DNA of 6,607 bases from NCBI RefSeq assembly GCF_947254915.1, contig NZ_CAMYEZ010000120.1, positions 1 to 6,607 on the forward strand, in the 5' to 3' direction. A model generated the notes under the pieces. It did not search any database and had not been told where the DNA came from. It saw only the letters and a list, made by a program, of their open reading frames with translations. The DNA comes from an uncultured Porphyromonas sp. (GTDB lineage Bacteria; Bacteroidota; Bacteroidia; Bacteroidales; Porphyromonadaceae). Position numbers and translations under genes: made by a program. This document shows positions 6,319 through 6,607 of this stretch, one piece after another (position 1 is the stretch's first letter; every line of letters begins with the position of its first letter).

Positions 6319-6353
6319 TTAGAGATTAGAGGTTAGAGGGGAGAGGGGAGAGC
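6319..6353 (+). repeat. Five imperfect tandem heptamers (NNAGAGN)
   Basis: Five contiguous 7-bp units start at 6319, 6326, 6333, 6340 and 6347: TTAGAGA, TTAGAGG twice, GGAGAGG and GGAGAGC. The tract is almost all purine on the + strand and lies just upstream of the -7 element of the dehydrogenase gene, across the expected -33 position. Units are not identical, which would limit slippage. Confidence 0.65.
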
Positions 6354-6365
6354 GAGACGTCGCCC

Positions 6366-6482
6366 TGTAGGGACGCACGATCTGTGCGTCCGTTGTATCA
6401 AAGGTTACGGCGTCCGTTGTGTCAAAAGTTACGGTATCCGTGGTTTTAACGGGGACGGACGCACAGATCGTGCGTCCCTACA
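6366..6482. repeat. BIME-like element 2: two inverted GTAG-REP hairpins upstream of the dehydrogenase gene
   Basis: The 28-bp arm 6366-6393 is perfectly repeated in inverted orientation at 6455-6482. Each arm contains GTAG followed by GGACGCAC - loop GATCT - GTGCGTCC (6371-6391, mirror copy 6457-6477 then CTAC). An outer stem GAGACGT/ACGTCTC (6354-6360 with 6492-6498) may extend it. A 23-bp block running from the right arm outward (6469-6491) is identical, in reverse complement, to 4865-4887 of element 1, so the two are the same family. The loop differs by one base from element 1. The centre is longer than in element 1 and is built from tandem repeats. It lies upstream of the dehydrogenase promoter and directly abuts the right palindromic array. 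Confidence 0.87.
6387..6454 (+). repeat. 24-bp tandem repeat in the centre of BIME-like element 2
   Basis: Unit 1 (6387-6410) and unit 2 (6411-6434) are each 24 bp. They share CGTCCGTTGT, then TCAAA/TCAAAA and GTTACGG. A degraded third unit (6435-6454, TATCCGTGG...AACGGGG) follows. The start of each unit copies the 3' end of the REP hairpin, so the centre appears to have grown by local duplication. Confidence 0.7.
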
Positions 6483-6498
6483 AAGGGTTACACGTCTC

Positions 6499-6607
6499 CC
6501 GAGGAAATGGGGAATCGCCAGTGAGGAAATGAAAAATCTCCACAGAGGCGCAAAATAAAAGTTCGGAAGAATGAAATGAAACTTCGGAAGAAGCAAATCA
6601 AAGTTCG
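6499..6607 (-). repeat. Right array of degenerate 21-22-bp palindromic units (inverted copy of the left array)
   Basis: Read on the - strand this is the counterpart of positions 1-107, without gaps and about 88% identical by hand count. Palindromes lie at 6582-6590 (CTTCGGAAG), 6561-6569 (GTTCGGAAG), 6538-6547 (CTCCACAGAG) and 6516-6525 (CGCCAGTGAG), keeping the 21-22-bp step. The outermost 44 bp are identical to the left copy. Most differences fall in the third unit and in the T-rich tails. The unit at the window edge is cut off, so the array probably continues outside. Confidence 0.8.

Noticed and set aside
4861..6482. Composite transposon formed by the two GGACGCAC elements around the dehydrogenase gene
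   Set aside because: No transposase, no visible target duplications, and the gene is a normal chromosomal metabolic gene. Each element is complete on its own, so independent REP-like insertions are simpler.

Overview
The window looks like chromosomal DNA from a Bacteroidota member, most likely Porphyromonas or a close relative. Three things support this. All three proteins are of the Bacteroidota type. Both recognisable promoters carry the Bacteroidota -7 motif TAnnTTTG (TATCTTTG in each case) and there are no clear Shine-Dalgarno sequences. The intergenic regions are packed with short palindromic repeats. The genus is inference from general resemblance and moderately high GC, and no search was possible.

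Layout. Positions 1-391 hold no gene. They contain a degenerate array of small palindromes every 21-22 bp (1-124), a stretch with nothing recognisable (125-228), three tandem 22-bp hairpin units (229-294), a -7 promoter element (313-320) and a perfect hairpin in the presumed 5' leader (333-350). Next comes a two-gene unit on the + strand: a CPA2-family cation:proton antiporter with a C-terminal cytoplasmic regulatory region (392-2800), then, after only 2 bp, a 1,4-alpha-glucan branching enzyme of the eukaryote-like type (2803-4845). A convergent gene on the - strand (4999-6198) encodes a saccharopine-dehydrogenase-like protein, most likely carboxynorspermidine/carboxyspermidine dehydrogenase of spermidine synthesis. 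Between the convergent genes, and again upstream of the - strand gene, lie two large inverted-repeat elements (4861-4980 and 6366-6482). Each is a pair of GTAG-preceded REP-like hairpins in opposite orientation (BIME-like). The - strand promoter (6300-6307) is followed upstream by a heptamer tandem repeat. The window closes with a second copy of the 21-22-bp array (6499-6607), in inverted orientation to the first.

Function. The antiporter should serve monovalent cation and pH homeostasis, the branching enzyme should introduce alpha-1,6 branches into a storage glucan, and the dehydrogenase should make the carboxylated precursor of spermidine or norspermidine. The first two are probably co-transcribed, although no metabolic link is obvious. 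The third is transcribed separately.

The genes are ordinary. The unusual content is the non-coding DNA: inverted arrays bounding the window, two BIME-like elements whose hairpin loops differ between elements but match between the arms of each element, and a similar layout (array, about 200 bp, TATCTTTG promoter) at both ends.
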